From contig NZ_BAAADV010000007.1 of assembly GCF_039522665.1 (NCBI RefSeq), forward strand, positions 434,001 to 498,000: a DNA stretch of 64,000 nt. Reading direction: 5' to 3'. The notes beneath the pieces are model-generated. The model saw nothing but the letters and a program-made list of their open reading frames with translations. It did not search any database and was not told the DNA's origin. Position 1 is the first letter of the stretch, and each line of letters starts with the position of its first letter. A program made the translations under genes and the position numbers. This DNA is from Natronoarchaeum mannanilyticum. GTDB taxonomy: Archaea > Halobacteriota > Halobacteria > Halobacteriales > Natronoarchaeaceae. This document shows, one piece after another, positions 47,473 to 56,409 of this stretch.

Positions 47473-49065
47473 ATGAACACGGAGTGGGCCGACGCGGATC
47501 GCCTGGCCGCGCTGCGCGAGGGGATCACCGTCGTCGGCGATCGAGACGAGATGTCGGTCGAGGCGCCCGCGACCGGCGAGGAGATCGGGGCGGTCCCCGC
47601 GTGTACGGACGAGGACGTCGCCGAGGCGACCGAACGCGCCCGCGCGGCGCGGGCCGACTGGGTCGAGCGCCCGATCGAGGAGCGGGTCGCCGCGATCGAC
47701 CGGTTCCACGATCTGCTGCTCGACCGACGATCGGACGTGCTCGATCTGATCCAGGTCGAAACCGGAAAAACCCGTCGCGACGCCGTCGAGGAGGTGATGG
47801 ACGTCGCCGTCAACGCGCGCCACTACGGGAACCGAGCGCCGAAACTGCTGGAGTCGGAGCGTCGCTCGGGCGCGATTCCCCTCGCGACGAAGGCGGTCGT
47901 CCGCCGACGGCCGGTCGGCGTCGTCGGGCTGATCTCGCCGTGGAACTACCCCGTGGTGCTGACCGTCTCGGACGCGCTGCCGGCGCTGCTTGCGGGCAAC
48001 GCGGTCGTCTGCAAGCCCGCCGCGGAGACGACCCACGTCGCGCTGCTCGCTCGCGAACTGTTGATCGAGGCGGGCGTTCCCGGGGATCTGTTCCAGGTCG
48101 TCAGCGGTTCGGGCGAGCGCCTCGGCGAACCGCTGATCGACCGCGTCGACTTCGTCGGGTTCACCGGCTCGACAGCGGTCGGTCGGGAGGTCGCCGCGCT
48201 GGCCGGTCGGAATCTGCTACCGTCCTCGCTGGAACTCGGCGGGAAGAACCCGCTGCTCGTGCTCGACGACGCCGATCCCGAATCGGCGGCCGCGGGCGCC
48301 GTCCGGGCGTCGTTCGCCAACGCCGGCCAGCTCTGCATCTCGACTGAGCGGCTCTACGTCCACGAATCGGTGTACGACGCGTTCGTCGACGAGTTCGTCG
48401 CGGCGACCCGCGACCTCTCGCTGGGCGCCGAGATCGGCTTCGGCGCCGACGTCGGCTCGCTGCAGTCCCAGGCCCAGCTCGACAAGGTGCGCTCGCACGT
48501 CGAGGACGCCGTCGAGCACGGCGCCGACGTGCTGACGGGTGGTCGCGCCCGTCCCGATCTCGGGCCGTACTGCTTCGAGCCGACGGTGCTGGCGGGCGTG
48601 ACGCCGGAGATGGACGCCCACGACGAGGAGACGTTCGGGCCGGTCGTCTCGCTCTACGAAGTCGGGAGCGTCGACGAAGCGGTCGGGCGCGCCAACGACT
48701 CCGAGTACGGGCTGAACGCGTCGGTCTGGACGAGTGACGAGCCACGCGGCGAGCGGGTCGCCGAGCGCATCGACTGCGGGACGGTCAACGTCAACGAGGG
48801 GTACGCCGCGGCGTGGGCGTCGGTCGACGCGCCGATGGGCGGGATGGGGGATTCGGGAATCGGCCGCCGCCACGGCGACGAGGGGCTGACGAAGTACACC
48901 GAAACGCAGACCGTCGCAACGCAGCGATTCGCGCCGATCGGCCCCGGCCCGCTGCCGGACAATCTCTGGGCGGCCGGCCTCGTCCCGGCGCTGCGAGCCT
49001 GGAAGCGCGTCAGCGAACTGGGCAGGGCTCGCACCTGGACGAACCTGCTGGGGTGGCGCTCGTGA
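47473..49065 (+). CDS. Aldehyde dehydrogenase, succinate-semialdehyde dehydrogenase-like
   Basis: A 530-residue NAD(P)-dependent aldehyde dehydrogenase. It has the coenzyme region ISPWNYPVVLTVSDALPALLAG, GFTGSTAVG, the catalytic Glu in ELGGKNP and the catalytic Cys in ANAGQLCIS. The end GIGRRHGDEGLTKYTETQTVA is typical. It resembles succinate-semialdehyde dehydrogenases, but a plain long-chain aldehyde role is possible given its neighbour, an SDR-type reductase whose GTG start overlaps its stop by four bases. ATG 47473 is preferred to the ATG at 47458. It is divergent from the arsR operon. Confidence 0.9.
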   Translation: MNTEWADADRLAALREGITVVGDRDEMSVEAPATGEEIGAVPACTDEDVAEATERARAARADWVERPIEERVAAIDRFHDLLLDRRSDVLDLIQVETGKTRRDAVEEVMDVAVNARHYGNRAPKLLESERRSGAIPLATKAVVRRRPVGVVGLISPWNYPVVLTVSDALPALLAGNAVVCKPAAETTHVALLARELLIEAGVPGDLFQVVSGSGERLGEPLIDRVDFVGFTGSTAVGREVAALAGRNLLPSSLELGGKNPLLVLDDADPESAAAGAVRASFANAGQLCISTERLYVHESVYDAFVDEFVAATRDLSLGAEIGFGADVGSLQSQAQLDKVRSHVEDAVEHGADVLTGGRARPDLGPYCFEPTVLAGVTPEMDAHDEETFGPVVSLYEVGSVDEAVGRANDSEYGLNASVWTSDEPRGERVAERIDCGTVNVNEGYAAAWASVDAPMGGMGDSGIGRRHGDEGLTKYTETQTVATQRFAPIGPGPLPDNLWAAGLVPALRAWKRVSELGRARTWTNLLGWRS

Positions 49066-50162
49066 CGGTCTTTCTCACTGGGTTCCCGGGCTTCCTCGGC
49101 TCGGCGCTGATCGACCGCCTGCTCGATCGGGACCGGCGAGTCGCCTGTCTCGTCCAGCCGAAGTACCGCGAGGACGCCGAGCGGCGGGCCGCGGAACTCG
49201 TCGGCGATGAGCGCGGCGACGACCCGGCCGACGACCGGAAGGACCGGATCGACTTGTACGAGGGCGACATCACGGAGCCGGACCTCGGCCTCGACGCCGC
49301 CGACCGCGATCGCCTGCAGGACGCCGTCGAGGAGGTGTTTCACCTCGCCGCGGTGTACGATCTGGGCGTCAGCCGATCGGTCGGCGAGGCCGTCAACGTC
49401 CGGGGGACAGAGCACGTCCTCGACTTCGCGGAGAGCATCGGCGACCTCCGGCGGTTCCAGTACGTGAGCACCTGCTACGTCAGCGGCCGCCACGACGGGG
49501 TGTTCGCTGAGAGCGATCTCGACGTCGGACAGACGTTCAACAACCACTACGAGGCGACGAAGTTCGAGGCCGAGGTCGCCGTGCAAGCGCGGATGGACGA
49601 GGGGCTCCCGACCACGATCTACCGGCCGGCGATCGTCGTCGGCGACAGCCGGACCGGCGAGACCGAGAAGTACGACGGACCCTACTACCTCGTACACTTT
49701 CTCCTCGAACAACCCGGATTCGCAGCGCTGCCGCGGACCCCCGGCGCCGACGACTGCGAGGTCAACGTCGTGCCGCGGGAGTACGTCGTCGACGCGATCG
49801 ACCACCTGAGCGCGCTCTCGAGATCGGAGGGCGAGGTGTACCAGCTCTGCGATCCGAACCCGCCGACGGTCGCCGAGATGACCGCGGCGTTCGCCGAGGC
49901 GACCGACACCCGCGTCCTGTCGGTTCCGGCGCCGAAAGGGCCGACGAAGCGCGCGCTCTCGCTCGGTCCGGTCCGGCGGTGGACCGGGATCGAACCCGCG
50001 GTGATCGACTACTTCGACCACCCGACGCGGTACGTCGGCGCCACCGCGCGCAAGCACCTCGCTGGGAGCGGCATCGAGCCGCCGCCGTTCGGAAGCTACG
50101 TCGAGACGCTGGTCGAGTTCGTCCGCGAGCACCCCGAGATCGGGTCGGACGCCAGAGTCTGA
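49062..50162 (+). CDS. Extended SDR reductase (NAD-binding_4 / thioester-reductase-like)
   Basis: A 366-residue extended short-chain dehydrogenase. The N-terminal FLTGFPGFLGSALIDRLL binds NAD(P). The stretch VFHLAAVYDLGVSRS, the Thr/Ser site YVSTCYVSG and the YEATKFEAE motif (Tyr and Lys of YxxxK) are intact. These traits match the thioester reductase and fatty acyl-CoA reductase group of the NAD-binding_4 family. A GTG start overlaps the aldehyde dehydrogenase stop by four bases. A joint aldehyde-to-acid and acyl-to-aldehyde pathway, for example for isoprenoid- or lipid-derived substrates, is possible but only inferred. An acidic insert near residue 45 is halophilic. Confidence 0.85.
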   Translation: MTVFLTGFPGFLGSALIDRLLDRDRRVACLVQPKYREDAERRAAELVGDERGDDPADDRKDRIDLYEGDITEPDLGLDAADRDRLQDAVEEVFHLAAVYDLGVSRSVGEAVNVRGTEHVLDFAESIGDLRRFQYVSTCYVSGRHDGVFAESDLDVGQTFNNHYEATKFEAEVAVQARMDEGLPTTIYRPAIVVGDSRTGETEKYDGPYYLVHFLLEQPGFAALPRTPGADDCEVNVVPREYVVDAIDHLSALSRSEGEVYQLCDPNPPTVAEMTAAFAEATDTRVLSVPAPKGPTKRALSLGPVRRWTGIEPAVIDYFDHPTRYVGATARKHLAGSGIEPPPFGSYVETLVEFVREHPEIGSDARV

Positions 50163-50278
50163 CCGCGAGTCGGTCGCGTCGGCGTCGCGCCGTGGCTGGC
50201 AGCCGCGTCAGCACCAAGCCGTTTCCGGGATCCGCGTCGGCGTCACGCCTTTGGCGGTCGACCGACTCACGACCCCGT

Positions 50279-51751
50279 ATGTGGCTCGGCGAGGGCTACT
50301 GGCTCGTCCGCTTCGTCTTCCAGCGCGGGCTGGCGGCGATCTACCTGCTGGGCTTTCTGGCCGCGGCGCGACAGTTCCGCCCGCTCGCCGGCGAAGACGG
50401 CCTGCTGCCGATCGAGCGGTACGTCGAGCACGCCTCGTTTCGGGAGCGCCCGAGCCTCTTTTACCTGTATCCGAGCGACCGCGTCATCGGCGCCGCGGCG
50501 TGGACCGGCGTCGCTCTCTCGGCGCTGGCGCTGCTCGCGGGCCCCTACTGGCTGCCCGAGCCGTTCGCCGTCCCCGCCGCCGTGCTGCTGTGGGCCGCGC
50601 TGTGGCTGCTGTACCAGTCGTTCGTCAACGCCGGCCAGCTGTTCTACGGGTTCGGCTGGGAGTCGATGCTGCTGGAGACGGGCTTTCTCGCGATCTTCCT
50701 GGGTGCCGGCGACGCCGCGGCGCCCGCGCTGGTGATCTGGCTGCTGCGCTGGGTGCTCTTCAGAAATATGTTCGGCGCCGGGCTGATCAAACTGCGCGGC
50801 GACCAGTGTTGGCGCGACCTGACGGCGATGGACTACCACTACGAGACCCAGCCGATGCCGAACCCGCTCAGCTGGTTCGCCCACCACCTGCCCGATCGGG
50901 TCCACCGCGCCGAGACGTTCGGGAACCACGTCGTCGAGCTGCTGGTCCCGTTCCTCTACTTCGCTCCCCAGCCGTTCGCGTCGATCGCGGGCGTCGCGAC
51001 GATCGGCTTCCAGGGCTGGCTGCTGCTGACGGGCAACTTCTCGTGGCTCAACGCGCTGACGATCGTGCTCGCGGTCAGCACCTTCAGCGACGGCGTCCTC
51101 GCCGCCGCGCTGCCGGTCGGTGTCCCGTCGCCGACGCCCGCGCCGGTCGGGCTGGAACTGCTGGCGCTCGTGCTCGCGGTCGGCGTCGTCGCGCTGAGCG
51201 TCCAGCCCGTCAGGAACATGCTCTCCGAACAGCAGGTGATGAACACCGCGTTCGACCCGCTGCACCTCGTCAACACCTACGGCGCGTTCGGCTCGATCAC
51301 GAAGCGGCGCCACGAAATCGTCGTGCAGGGGACCGACGACGCGGAGATCACGGCGGACACCGAATGGAAGACCTACGAATTCCCCGGGAAGCCGACCGAC
51401 CCGGGTCGTCGACCGCCCCAGATCGCCCCGTACCACCTGCGGCTGGACTGGCAGCTCTGGTTCGCCGCGATGGCGCCGTCGCCGCGGCGCCAGCCCTGGT
51501 TCACCCGGCTGCTGGTCAAGCTACTGGAGGGCGACGAGGGGACGCTGAGTCTGATCGCGGAGAACCCCTTCCCCGACGAGCCGCCCGAACACGTCCGGGC
51601 GGTGCGGTACCGGTACCGCTACACGAGCCCCGAAGAACGGTCGAACACCGGCGACTGGTGGCGCCGCGAGCGCGTCGGGACGTACGTCGAGCCCACCTCG
51701 CTCGACGAGGTCCGCGGCGGAACTGCATCGAGACGGCGGCGCGGCCGCTGA
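50279..51751 (+). CDS. Lipase maturation factor family membrane protein
   Basis: A 490-residue protein of the LMF1 family. It has about eight helices in the first 330 residues, among them YGFGWESMLLETGFLAIF, and family motifs FRNMFGAGLIKLRGDQCWRD and FGNHVVELLVPFLYF. The soluble C-terminus (about 340-490) includes APYHLRLDWQLWFAAM and NPFPDEPPEHVRAVRYRYR. Animal LMF1 helps fold lipases in the ER; archaeal members lack a defined substrate. A DCC thiol-disulfide protein gene lies convergent, 41 bp away. Such proteins often neighbour LMF genes in other genomes. ATG 50279 is chosen; the open frame upstream is not acidic. Confidence 0.9.
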   Translation: MWLGEGYWLVRFVFQRGLAAIYLLGFLAAARQFRPLAGEDGLLPIERYVEHASFRERPSLFYLYPSDRVIGAAAWTGVALSALALLAGPYWLPEPFAVPAAVLLWAALWLLYQSFVNAGQLFYGFGWESMLLETGFLAIFLGAGDAAAPALVIWLLRWVLFRNMFGAGLIKLRGDQCWRDLTAMDYHYETQPMPNPLSWFAHHLPDRVHRAETFGNHVVELLVPFLYFAPQPFASIAGVATIGFQGWLLLTGNFSWLNALTIVLAVSTFSDGVLAAALPVGVPSPTPAPVGLELLALVLAVGVVALSVQPVRNMLSEQQVMNTAFDPLHLVNTYGAFGSITKRRHEIVVQGTDDAEITADTEWKTYEFPGKPTDPGRRPPQIAPYHLRLDWQLWFAAMAPSPRRQPWFTRLLVKLLEGDEGTLSLIAENPFPDEPPEHVRAVRYRYRYTSPEERSNTGDWWRRERVGTYVEPTSLDEVRGGTASRRRRGR

Positions 51752-51792
51752 ACTTCGATCTCGCCGGCGGTTCGATCTCTCCGCGCCGCGGA

Positions 51793-52188
51793 TCAGTCCG
51801 CGGACTCGGAGTCGTCGTCGCGACGCGCCGGCGGCGTCGTCGACATCACCTTGCCGGCCGTCTCGCGGTTGTTCGCGATCAGGCGGTAGACGCCCTCGCG
51901 GAGCCGGTCGTAGTCCTCGAACTGCCGCGCGAATTCGATGGCGTCGACGAGTTCCTCGGGCACGTCCGATCGGACGATCGCCTCCTCCATCGCCGCGCCG
52001 CAGGAGTACACCTTCTCGTCGGTGACGAGGTGGGCACACTCCTCGTAGTCCTCGGGGAGCCGGTCGCGCAGCTCCGGCGTCAGGTCGGCGAAGCCGACGA
52101 TCGGTACGTCGGAGCGTTCGTCGACGAACTCCGCCCACCAGGTGCAAAAGCCGCAGTCGTCGTCGTAGACGAGCGTCGCCTCGGTCAT
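51793..52188 (-). CDS. DCC (DUF393) thiol-disulfide oxidoreductase-like protein
   Basis: A 131-residue protein of the DUF393/DCC1-like family. The signature YDDDCGFCTWW is at the N-terminus, with a CxxC that may form a disulfide. The rest is a thioredoxin-like fold with GFADLTPELRDRLPEDYEE and a Cys at VYSCGAA. It starts at ATG 52188. Its position next to a lipase maturation factor gene, convergent, recalls the common bacterial pairing of the two. It may help oxidise or reduce thiols in the partner or its client; this is inference. Confidence 0.88.
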   Translation of the reverse strand: MTEATLVYDDDCGFCTWWAEFVDERSDVPIVGFADLTPELRDRLPEDYEECAHLVTDEKVYSCGAAMEEAIVRSDVPEELVDAIEFARQFEDYDRLREGVYRLIANNRETAGKVMSTTPPARRDDDSESAD

Positions 52189-52314
52189 GGTTCCGCCTAC
52201 GAACTCCGGCAACTAACGCTTGTCCTCTCGGCGCGACGCCGGACGTCGAGCCGAGGCGCCGACGCCCACCGGCGCAGCCGTGGCCCTAACTACCTTCGCC
52301 GGGAACGGACGACC

Positions 52315-52485
52315 ATGGAGCGGTTCGCGCGCCTGATCGTCGCCGGCGGGCTCGCGCTGGTCGGCGGGCTCTGGATCGCGATGCTCGCCGACGCCTGGAC
52401 GCCAGCGTGGCTGCTCGGGGTCGGCGTCGCCGCGCTCGGCGCCGGGGCGAACGTCGCGGGGTTCGTCGGCGAACTCGAACTGTGA
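52315..52485 (+). CDS. Two-helix mini membrane protein, hypothetical
   Basis: This 56-residue protein consists of two hydrophobic segments (RLIVAGGLALVGGLWIAML and LLGVGVAALGAGANVAGFV) with a short charged start and end (MERF..., ELEL). It starts at ATG 52315 and ends 54 bp before the convergent zinc-finger gene. No family is recognised. The clean start, acidic end and balanced length suggest a real small membrane protein. Confidence 0.6.
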   Translation: MERFARLIVAGGLALVGGLWIAMLADAWTPAWLLGVGVAALGAGANVAGFVGELEL

Positions 52486-52539
52486 GCGCGGCGACGGGAC
52501 CCGACGCCGCGGCCCGACCGCCGAGTCGACACCCCGGCG

Positions 52540-52725
52540 TTAGCTCTCTCTCGCGGAGTGGTGTGTCCAGTCCGCGAACTCGACGAACGACGTCGAACCG
52601 CAGGCCGCACATTCGGTCGGCGGCTCGAAGCTGTGGTCGCCGTCCTGGGAGTGGGCGGTGCCCGCGTAGATCGCCTGACAGCCCTCGCAGACGTACCGGT
52701 CCGGTTCTTCTGGTTGATGCGCCAT
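52540..52725 (-). CDS. Small zinc-binding protein
   Basis: This 61-residue protein has a CEGC and a CAAC pair (residues about 13-16 and 39-42) that form one zinc ribbon around a rubredoxin-like beta core (YVCEGCQAIYAGTAHSQDGD). The start ATG 52725 is preferred to GTG 52737 because ATATTAC lies 23-29 bp before it. Similar mini-ribbons are widespread in haloarchaea. The function is unknown. Confidence 0.72.
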   Translation of the reverse strand: MAHQPEEPDRYVCEGCQAIYAGTAHSQDGDHSFEPPTECAACGSTSFVEFADWTHHSARES

Positions 52726-52873
52726 GCGATAACTCACGACGCGAATCGTAATATCCGTGGGGCCCGCAGCGCCGACGGCACCCGCCCGACCCTACCGACG
52801 CCCGCCCGTTCGACCGCGATCCGGCACCGCAGCAGTGATGCCGGTCCGGCGAGAGCGCCCGGTAAGACCCACC

Positions 52874-53590
52874 ATGTCGGAGCAGCCGTTCGTCGTCGCG
52901 ATCAAGGAGTCCGCTCGGGAGCGCAACGAGTCGGTCGACCGACTCGTGGCGGACGCCGGCCCGCGGCGCCGCTACGGTTCGCGCGCAGACGCCGAAGCCG
53001 AGGCGGCCGACCTCTCTGCGGACGGCGGGGACGTGCGGTTGCAGGCCGTCGCGCCGCGGGACGACACCGATGCCGACGCGTACCTGGTCGGCGCGAGCCG
53101 GGGGGCGCCGCCGATTCCAGACGGCGACCCCGAAGACGGCTGGCGATACTCCGTGACCGCCGACCAGTACGGCGCGCTGGGCGAGGCGCTGCTGACGGCG
53201 GGCGACGGCGCGGCGACGCCGCTGGACCACTATCTCCGCCGCGAGTTCGACCTCTCGCGGGAGGCCGACCTGACGGTCGAGGTCGACGCCGATCCCGCAC
53301 CGGTGACGGCGGCGAACCGGACGGGCGAGTGGCGACCCGACTGCGCGCTGACGGTGAAAATCGCCGGCCGCCGCGTCGGAACGTACCGCTGCGAGATCAA
53401 GACCGGCGACGGGAGACTGGAACGCAACCAGCGCGCGATCGCCGAAGCGACGGCGAGCGAGACGCCCGCGCTTCTGGCGCGGGTCGACGTCACGGAGCTC
53501 CCGGCCGAGTACGAAGTCTCGTTCGAGCGACTGGGGGACGACGACGCCGCCGGCGATCCCGCCCAGAGGACCGTCGACGACTGGGAGTGA
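52874..53590 (+). CDS. Conserved haloarchaeal protein with a possible PD-(D/E)xK nuclease core
   Basis: A 238-residue acidic protein that I do not recognise as a named family. Near residues 153-180 the stretch RPDCALTVKIAGRRVGTYRC is followed by EIKTGDGRLERNQRAIAEA, which has the D...E-x-K spacing and the trailing basic helix with Gln of the PD-(D/E)xK nuclease superfamily. The N-terminal half is helical and has no known domain. A restriction-like or repair nuclease role is therefore possible but rests on one motif. ATG 52874 has no clear Shine-Dalgarno. It is convergent with the MBL-fold gene, 9 bp apart. Confidence 0.75.
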   Translation: MSEQPFVVAIKESARERNESVDRLVADAGPRRRYGSRADAEAEAADLSADGGDVRLQAVAPRDDTDADAYLVGASRGAPPIPDGDPEDGWRYSVTADQYGALGEALLTAGDGAATPLDHYLRREFDLSREADLTVEVDADPAPVTAANRTGEWRPDCALTVKIAGRRVGTYRCEIKTGDGRLERNQRAIAEATASETPALLARVDVTELPAEYEVSFERLGDDDAAGDPAQRTVDDWE

Positions 53591-53599
53591 GGGAGACGG

Positions 53600-54571
53600 C
53601 TACACGATCGCGTCGAGGTCGGGCGAGCCATCGAGGAGCCGGTACCCTTCGGGAGCGCGCTCGACGACGCCGCGGCGCCGCAGGTGATCGAGGTGCGCGT
53701 ACGCCTCGCCGGGGCCGTGGAGGACGTGAATGCCCTCCAGATCGCCGAACAGGTGTGCACTCACCGTCCAGGCGTCCGCCGGGGCATGGGCGTCGAGCAC
53801 GTCGACGACGCGTTCGGTGCGCTCGCGGTGGTGCTCGATGATGGTTCTCGCTCGTTCGGCGGGCGCCTCGATGACGTCCCGATGGCCCGGCCAGGCGCGC
53901 TCGTACTCGCGATCGGCGATCCGTCGCAGACTCGCGAGGTACTGCTCCAGGGGTCGCTCGACGCGGAGGTCCGCGCCGCCGACGTTCGGCGTGTACTCGG
54001 GAAGGATCGCGTCGCCGACGAACGCCTCGCGCCCGTCTTCCGTTTCGAACTCGAAGCAGGTGAGCCCGGCCGTGTGTCCGGGCGCGTGGAGCGCTCGCAG
54101 CGTCCGGTCGCCGACCGCGATCTCGTCGCCGTCCGCGATCGTCCCGACCGTCTCGGGCGGGTCGACCAGCGCGTCCGACTCTAGCATCTCGCGGAGCCCC
54201 TCACGTTTCTCGGCCGGCATTCCCCACTCCTCGAACGTGCGTTCGTGGCGCTCGCGGAGCGCCGCCCGGGCGTCGGCGTCGCGGCGAACCATCGGGGCGT
54301 CGGCCTCGTGGACGACGACGCGCGCGCCGCCGGCGTCCTGAATCGTGCCTGCGAGTCCCGCGTGGTCAGCGTGCCAGTGGGTCAGGAGCACCGCGTCGAC
54401 GCTCTCGAAGCTGTGGCCCCGGTCGGCGAGGCCGGCTTCGAGCTGTTCGCGGACGCCCGGCGTCGCGACGCCGGCGTCGATCAGGGCGGTCGCACCCTCG
54501 GCCTCGACGAGGTACGCGTCGTTGTTCCCCTCGAACTCCTCGTTGTCCAGCGCGATCGGATGGACCTGCAC
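53600..54571 (-). CDS. MBL-fold metallohydrolase with C-terminal winged helix
   Basis: A 323-residue metallo-beta-lactamase-fold hydrolase. The metal motif is THWHADHAG, followed by LHAPGHTAG and FVGDAILP, then AWPGHRDVI. After the hydrolase domain a helical segment and a small winged-helix-like end (AHLDHLRRRGVVERAPEGYRLL) follow, as in the LACTB2-like group. Substrates of this group include thioesters and nucleic acids; none can be assigned here. The start is uncertain: GTG 54571 gives the family N-terminus (VQVHPIALDNEEF), with no better ATG nearby. It is cytosolic. Confidence 0.85.
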   Translation of the reverse strand: MQVHPIALDNEEFEGNNDAYLVEAEGATALIDAGVATPGVREQLEAGLADRGHSFESVDAVLLTHWHADHAGLAGTIQDAGGARVVVHEADAPMVRRDADARAALRERHERTFEEWGMPAEKREGLREMLESDALVDPPETVGTIADGDEIAVGDRTLRALHAPGHTAGLTCFEFETEDGREAFVGDAILPEYTPNVGGADLRVERPLEQYLASLRRIADREYERAWPGHRDVIEAPAERARTIIEHHRERTERVVDVLDAHAPADAWTVSAHLFGDLEGIHVLHGPGEAYAHLDHLRRRGVVERAPEGYRLLDGSPDLDAIV

Positions 54572-54690
54572 GACTCGACGGAGAAGGGCCAGTACCGTCA
54601 ATGTTGCTGGCTCGGAGCCCTCGAAAGGTCCGAACGGCGATGGCCGGCGGCGTTCGGAGGCCGCTGGGAGCGCCGTTCCGACGCCGCCGG

Positions 54691-55557
54691 TCAGTGTTCG
54701 ATTTCGGTGATCTTGGCGCGCCAGTAGGGCAGGTCGCCGTCCGGAAGATTCCACTCGACCTCGGCCACGGTCGGCACGAGCATTCCGCTTCGCTCTCGGT
54801 AGTCCCAGAACCGGCCGGTCCACCGGGTCGCCTCGAAGCCGTCGTCGACCGCACGGGGCCGGTCCTCCGCGACGACGCGCTCGACGAGGTGATCGTCGTC
54901 GAAGTGAAAGACCAGCGAAACCGTCGTGTCGTCGTGCTCCAGCGTCGCCCGCGCCGAGCGCTCGTCGATCGCCGCCCACTGGACACCCTCGCCAGGCAGC
55001 AGCGCGGTCGGGTACCACACGGCCTCGGCGAGGTAGCGCTGCAACTCGCCGGCGTCTAACTCGGGTGACTGCTCCGCGTCCGCGACGGTGAGCACCGACA
55101 GTACCGCGGCGCGGAGCGATCCCTCGCCGCCGACGTAGGCGTCGACGACGCGCACCGGGACGAACGGCACCACCCGGATCGTGGCGTCCCAGACGAACCC
55201 CGGCGGATCGACGGCGACGTTCTGGGTCGCTTCGAGCGGCTTCCACGCCGAGTCGGCGTCGCCGAGGCGAAACCGGCCGCGCTGTTCGAGCCGGACTGTC
55301 CGACTGTACGGTTGCCCTTCGTCGAGTACCGTCTCGAAGTATCGGCTGACGGGCGAGGGAAGGTCCGCGACGTCGTCCGGGTCGAACGTCCGGTCGGCGC
55401 GATCGGATGCGGAGTCGAGCAACTGCGCCCGCCTGTCGTCGGCGCCAGTCCGTACCGATCGGGCCACGCCAACGGCGAATGCAGCAACCGCGATCAGAGC
55501 GACGGCGATCAGTCCGGCTCTCGAATGAACCCTGCGCGCGCCGCGTTTCGATCCCAT
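54691..55557 (-). CDS. DUF6544-like protein with N-terminal membrane anchor
   Basis: A 288-residue protein with one hydrophobic N-terminal segment (residues 13-35, AGLIAVALIAVAAFAVGVARSV) and an external domain. The core (LPSPVSRYFETVLDEGQPY, then FRLGDADSAWKPLEATQ, then RLEQRG) resembles the DUF6544/DUF6920 family of unknown function. Later it has GRFWDYRERSGMLVPTVAEVEW with conserved aromatic residues. It may be anchored in the membrane with the domain outside. ATG 55557 has TTATCATC about 25-30 bp upstream, so the transcript is probably leaderless. Function unknown. Confidence 0.78.
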   Translation of the reverse strand: MGSKRGARRVHSRAGLIAVALIAVAAFAVGVARSVRTGADDRRAQLLDSASDRADRTFDPDDVADLPSPVSRYFETVLDEGQPYSRTVRLEQRGRFRLGDADSAWKPLEATQNVAVDPPGFVWDATIRVVPFVPVRVVDAYVGGEGSLRAAVLSVLTVADAEQSPELDAGELQRYLAEAVWYPTALLPGEGVQWAAIDERSARATLEHDDTTVSLVFHFDDDHLVERVVAEDRPRAVDDGFEATRWTGRFWDYRERSGMLVPTVAEVEWNLPDGDLPYWRAKITEIEH

Positions 55558-55731
55558 ACGGTCGGTAGAACGCGCGTGATGATAAGCCCGTAGCGAACGC
55601 CGCATGGGCCTTGCTTTGGAATCTGCAGTATCATAACTTTAAGAACCGAAGTATAGCTCTTCACAGCATAGTTTCGGATCTAATCCCGATATCGGTCGAC
55701 GAACGATCGACGCCCGTGTCGATTCCACCAG

Positions 55732-55737
55732 CTATAT
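55732..55737 (+). promoter_or_regulatory. TATA box of the 190-residue membrane gene
   Basis: CTATAT in AGCTATATGCC, 26-31 bp before the ATG at 55763; a clear leaderless promoter inside the AT-rich 205-bp spacer (55558-55762). Confidence 0.6.
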
Positions 55738-55762
55738 GCCCGCGGTGGCGTCAGGTCCCGCC

Positions 55763-56335
55763 ATGGCGACCACAGAGCGGATCGACCGGCGGACGATCGG
55801 ACTCGGCGCGGCGCTCGGTGCCGCGGCGTACGTGCTCGGCTACCTGGTGACGTACGTAACCCAGCGCGGCTCCGTCGAGGAGCGCTTCGAGGGGTTCAAT
55901 TTCGTCGCCGATCTGTTGGGCGGCGATCCGATCCCGGCCTGGAAGGGAGTGGGGTGGCTGTTCTACAACGCCCACTTCGTCGACACCGAGATCCCCGGGT
56001 TCGGCGGCACCCAGACCCGGAACTTCGTGGCGAACGCCGACGGCGGCTCGCTCGCGCTGCTGTTTCTGGTCCCGCCGCTCCTGTTGCTCGGCGCGGGCGT
56101 CGTGGCCGCGACACTCTCGCGCGCCGCCACAGCCGCGGACGGCGCGACGGCCGGCGCGCTCGTCACCGTCGGCTACCTCCCGCTGGCGGTCATCGGCCTC
56201 CTCGCGTTCGGCTACGCGGTCGGCGACGGAACCATCGCGCCCGACGCGATCACCGCGGTGCTGCTGGCGGGCGCGGTGTACCCGGCGGTGCTTGGCGGCC
56301 TCGGCGGCGCACTCGGCGCCGCGGTCGGCCGGTGA
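55763..56335 (+). CDS. Haloarchaeal membrane protein, hypothetical
   Basis: A 190-residue protein with four or five hydrophobic segments. The first (about residues 8-30, TIGLGAALGAAAYVLGYLVTYV) is followed by an external loop of about 60 residues with several aromatic residues (VGWLFYNAHFVDTEIPG), then three to four helices rich in Ala, Gly, Val and Leu. It resembles small haloarchaeal membrane proteins of unknown role. ATG 55763 fits the TATA box. No transport or enzyme motif is seen. Confidence 0.72.
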   Translation: MATTERIDRRTIGLGAALGAAAYVLGYLVTYVTQRGSVEERFEGFNFVADLLGGDPIPAWKGVGWLFYNAHFVDTEIPGFGGTQTRNFVANADGGSLALLFLVPPLLLLGAGVVAATLSRAATAADGATAGALVTVGYLPLAVIGLLAFGYAVGDGTIAPDAITAVLLAGAVYPAVLGGLGGALGAAVGR

Positions 56336-56409
56336 GCTGATCGGGACTCGCTTCCGGTCGCGATAACTCACCGAAATTATCATTACGTACCGGCGTTTCG
56401 AGAGCAGTA

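Noticed and set aside
50251-52485. 744-codon plus-strand frame over the lipase maturation factor and DCC genes
   Set aside because: Its first part is an Arg-rich shadow of the membrane protein frame; only the last 56 codons (from 52315) look like a real small gene, which I list separately.
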